Shown here piece by piece: positions 61,684 to 64,000 of a DNA stretch of 64,000 nt; within the stretch, counting starts at the first letter, position 1, and each line of letters opens with the position of its first letter. Origin of the DNA: Morchella semilibera (taxonomy: Eukaryota; Ascomycota; Pezizomycetes; Pezizales; Morchellaceae). The stretch covers positions 3,866,001-3,930,000 of the forward strand of contig WBVU01000004.1 in the NCBI GenBank assembly GCA_009192285.1, given 5' to 3'. The notes under the pieces are model-generated. The model saw only the letters and a list, made by a program, of their open reading frames with translations, searched no databases and was not told where the DNA came from. Both the position numbers and the translations under genes were made by a program.

Positions 61684-62347
61684 GGCATGGCAGGAGCTTT
61701 GGAATACTAATATAGCAATAGTGACGGAAATAGAGATCCAAAGACTTCTGTATCTAACCATATCACCAGCTAAAGTCCAAAAATAAAAGTCTCCCTTTCT
61801 TCTTTTCCGTTCTTTTTAAAAAATGAATTAACAACAACAAAATGTGCGTCCTTTTTTTCTTTGTATTAGTCCCACCGAGTGATACCCCGTGACCGCCCCG
61901 TGAGTGATATCTCATGATTGCGCCTTGCCAACACAGACCAGTGACCTCTCGATGGAGGAAAAAAGTATTCCATTCCCCAGCTATTTACGCACCATACCCC
62001 CATGCAGCTACATGTACTCTAGTCAGTATTGAGGGAGCAGGGTTAGGGTTTCACTTTACAAATGCCGAGGTTAAAATAAAAACCGGCATCCGGCATTCAT
62101 TTTGGAATGCCTATCCGCACGCTGTTGAATAGGCGCTTCCCTGGATAGGGCCAGTGATCTTCTGGTTTCACCTGGGACTGGTATGCTCGACTTGGACCCG
62201 CATGATATGATATTTTTATCATAATAATACTATAAACAAGAGAAAGACGACCAAACACCATCAAAACAGACCAAAAATAAAAAACAAAAGCAGAACCGTT
62301 AATACCCCCTCCCTTAGTTTTTTTTCCCCCTTCCTTTCCCGACCCCA
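61684..62347. other. Convergent intergenic spacer, no supported gene
   Basis: Between the 3' ends of the membrane protein gene and the monooxygenase gene. TACATGTA at 62008. T-rich ends on both sides fit two 3' UTRs. Confidence 0.55.
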
Positions 62348-63819
62348 TTACAACATGCTATTTACATTCCCGTCATTCTTGAACCTAGCCCACGCCGTCT
62401 CCACCTCCGCAAAGGCATCATACCCAAACAGGAACTTTTGAAACTCGGGGTCCCTCCACTTGTTCGGGAACCCCGGCTTCAGCTCGTCGCGCAGCAGCTC
62501 CGCGTCGCGCGCCTCCTGCGCCGGCCCGTTGTGGAGGTGGAACACATCCCTCTGGTGGGTGCTCGCCAGGACGATCCTGGTCGTGCGCTTCTTGCGCAGG
62601 CCCTCGTACGCCGCCAGCAGGCCCTTGAGCTGGGCGCGCTCCTCGAGCTTCTCCAGGAGGCCGCCGAGCACGGCGCCGTCCTCCACGGCCATGGCCGCGC
62701 CCTGCGCAAGGTACGGGAGCGTGGCGTGGCAGGCGTCGCCGAGGAGCACGAACTTGCCCTCCGGGTGCAGCCACGTGTCCATCTCTCGCGAGTTCTGGAG
62801 GCGCCATTTGGACACCTCGTGGACCATGTTGAGGAGCTTTCCGAGGCGGGGGTCCCAGGTCTTGAAGAAGTCGCGGACCTCCTCGGGGCCCGTGGTGACG
62901 ACGTTGACGTCGGCGGGCAGGTTGTCGGGGCAGAGGAGGACAATGTTGTAGAGGCCGCCGCCCTTGAGGAGGTAGCAGGCGGCGTGGGCGTCGGGGCCCA
63001 TCCAGAAGTTGATGGCGGGGTCCTCGGTGAGTTCGTTCAGCTCGGGGTCCTTGCGCATCTCGTCGGCCTTGACGATGATGCGGTAGGCGAGGTCGCCCGT
63101 GAGGTGCGGGGGGTCGGCGCGGCCCATCATCTCCTCGCGGCAGCGCGACTTGAGGCCGTCGGCGCCGATGACGAGGTCTGCGTGTATGGTGGCGCCGGTC
63201 TTGAGGGTGACGGAGGGGGCGGAGAAGTCGATGGAGGTTACGCAAGAGTTGAGTTGGACTGGCACTCGTTAGTCTAGTCCGTCCACGTTGATATGGGGGG
63301 GGGGGGGGGGAAATACTCTTGACACCAAGATCGCGGGCCGCCTGCACCATGGTGTTGTGAAAGTCTGCACGGTGGACGTGCCAGTAGGGGCCCTTGTACA
63401 CCTCCTGCGTGTAAGGGACCAAGTTCTGCGTCGAGAGGATCTTTCCGTCCTTGTATCCGCGCAGCATCAGGGCCTTTGGCACCACCGCGTGGTTCTCCAT
63501 CTGCTCCTTCAGGCCCCATTTTATCAAGATCCTGGACGAGTTTGGGGGGATCTGGATTCCTGCACCGACCTAATGGTTGTTAGTGTTGTGGCATGGATTG
63601 GTAGTGTTGTATGAATTGTGGGGAAGTATTGTGAGTGTGGGGGGCATGGATTGGAATTGGGTTGTTGTAATGTTATATGATTGTGCTCACCTCGCCGAGA
63701 GCAACGGCCTGCTCGAGGATTGTGACGTTGTGGCCTCCGCGACGGAGGGCAATGGAAGCTGCGAGACCGCCGAGGCCGGCGCCAACGACGATGACGTTGA
63801 GCTGAAGTTTTGCTGGCAT
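62348..63819 (-). CDS. FAD-dependent aromatic monooxygenase (salicylate hydroxylase type)
   Basis: Model complement join(62348-63258, 63317-63569, 63691-63819), 430 aa, introns of 58 and 121 bp. Class A flavoprotein hydroxylase: the N-terminal dinucleotide fold VIVVGAGLGGLAASIALRRG (GxGxxG at 13-18), the VGAGIQIPPNSSRIL motif, the HRADFHNTM segment, the DLVIGADGLKSRCR DG motif that contacts FAD/NADPH, and GDACHATLPYLAQGAAMAVE with the GD flavin-ribityl site. The C-terminus is charged with no targeting signal. It probably hydroxylates a small aromatic acid using NAD(P)H; the exact substrate is unknown, and relatives occur both in catabolism and in secondary metabolism. GC-rich coding exons produce long false antisense frames. 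Intron 2 carries sixteen consecutive C after its donor. Confidence 0.93.
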
Positions 63820-63840
63820 TGTCAATGTCAATGGTACTGA

Positions 63841-64000
63841 GTGTCTATCAGATGGTCTTTTAGTTTTGGTTGCTGCTGAGGAGTAGTGTCTATCAGATCT
63901 TTTAGTTTTGGTTGCTGCTGAGGAGTAGTGTCTATCAGGTCTTTTAGTTTTGGTTGCTGCTGAGGAGTAGTGTCTATCAGATCTTTTAGTTTCGATTGCT
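63841..64000. repeat. 42-bp promoter minisatellite
   Basis: Four tandem copies (63841-63885, 63886-63927, 63928-63969, 63970 to the window end, partial). The unit opens GTGTCTATCAGATCTTTTAG and closes GGTTGCTGCTGAGGAGTA. Copy 1 has 3 extra bases. Copies 2 and 3 are nearly identical. It lies 22 bases upstream of the monooxygenase ATG and may continue beyond the window. Confidence 0.95.

Noticed and set aside
62438-63277. 279-codon plus-strand frame and several other long frames opposite the monooxygenase
   Set aside because: They are GC-driven shadows; the minus strand carries the FAD-binding motifs and splice-consistent exons.

Overview
The window looks like nuclear DNA of a filamentous ascomycete (Pezizomycotina). 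Almost every gene is split by short introns of about 50-215 bp with GT(A/G)-type donors, CTAAC/CTGAC-like branch sites and TAG/CAG acceptors. The best-matched families are fungal: an Ecm33-type GPI wall protein, Yvh1, Sfm1, Pcs60, a fungal arginase, a DEK_C/SWIB protein and a GH43-CBM35 galactanase type. Gene density is low for a fungus, about 14 protein genes and one tRNA in 64 kb, with several intergenic stretches of 3-9 kb. The species cannot be named from the sequence.

Left part (1-10.5 kb): a partial mag1-type 3-methyladenine DNA glycosylase (minus), an ECM33-like GPI wall protein (plus) and a bHLH regulator (plus). Then an AT-rich gene-poor block (10.5-18.3 kb) with an intron-containing tRNA-Ser(UGA) and a MITE-like foldback. 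Middle part (18-32 kb): the Yvh1 phosphatase (minus), a multi-C2H2 zinc-finger protein (plus) and a large low-complexity protein (minus). A 9-kb gene-free stretch follows (31.5-40.6 kb), its left part packed with microsatellites.

Right part (40.6-64 kb): Sfm1 SPOUT arginine methyltransferase, Pcs60-type peroxisomal CoA ligase, NAD(P)HX epimerase, a DEK_C/SWIB protein, an arginase whose frame is broken at one place, a divergent pair of secreted carbohydrate-active proteins (alginate-lyase-like and GH43-CBM35), an unrecognised membrane-anchored protein and a salicylate-hydroxylase-type FAD monooxygenase with a 42-bp tandem repeat just upstream of its start.

Most of the genes are housekeeping and functionally unlinked. 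The clearest functional grouping is the divergent alginate-lyase-like/GH43 pair, two secreted polysaccharide-acting proteins sharing a 1-kb promoter region. The most unusual window-wide signal is the 8-bp palindrome TACATGTA, counted by eye about 40 times, always outside coding exons, against roughly one expected by chance. Other points of interest are microexons of 12-24 nt in four genes, a GC-AG intron after codon 2, homopolymer C tracts in several introns, two foldback elements and a shared promoter block upstream of two genes. I found no convincing new multi-gene system. Gene models were built by hand; splice sites are supported by frame continuity and family motifs, except where marked uncertain.
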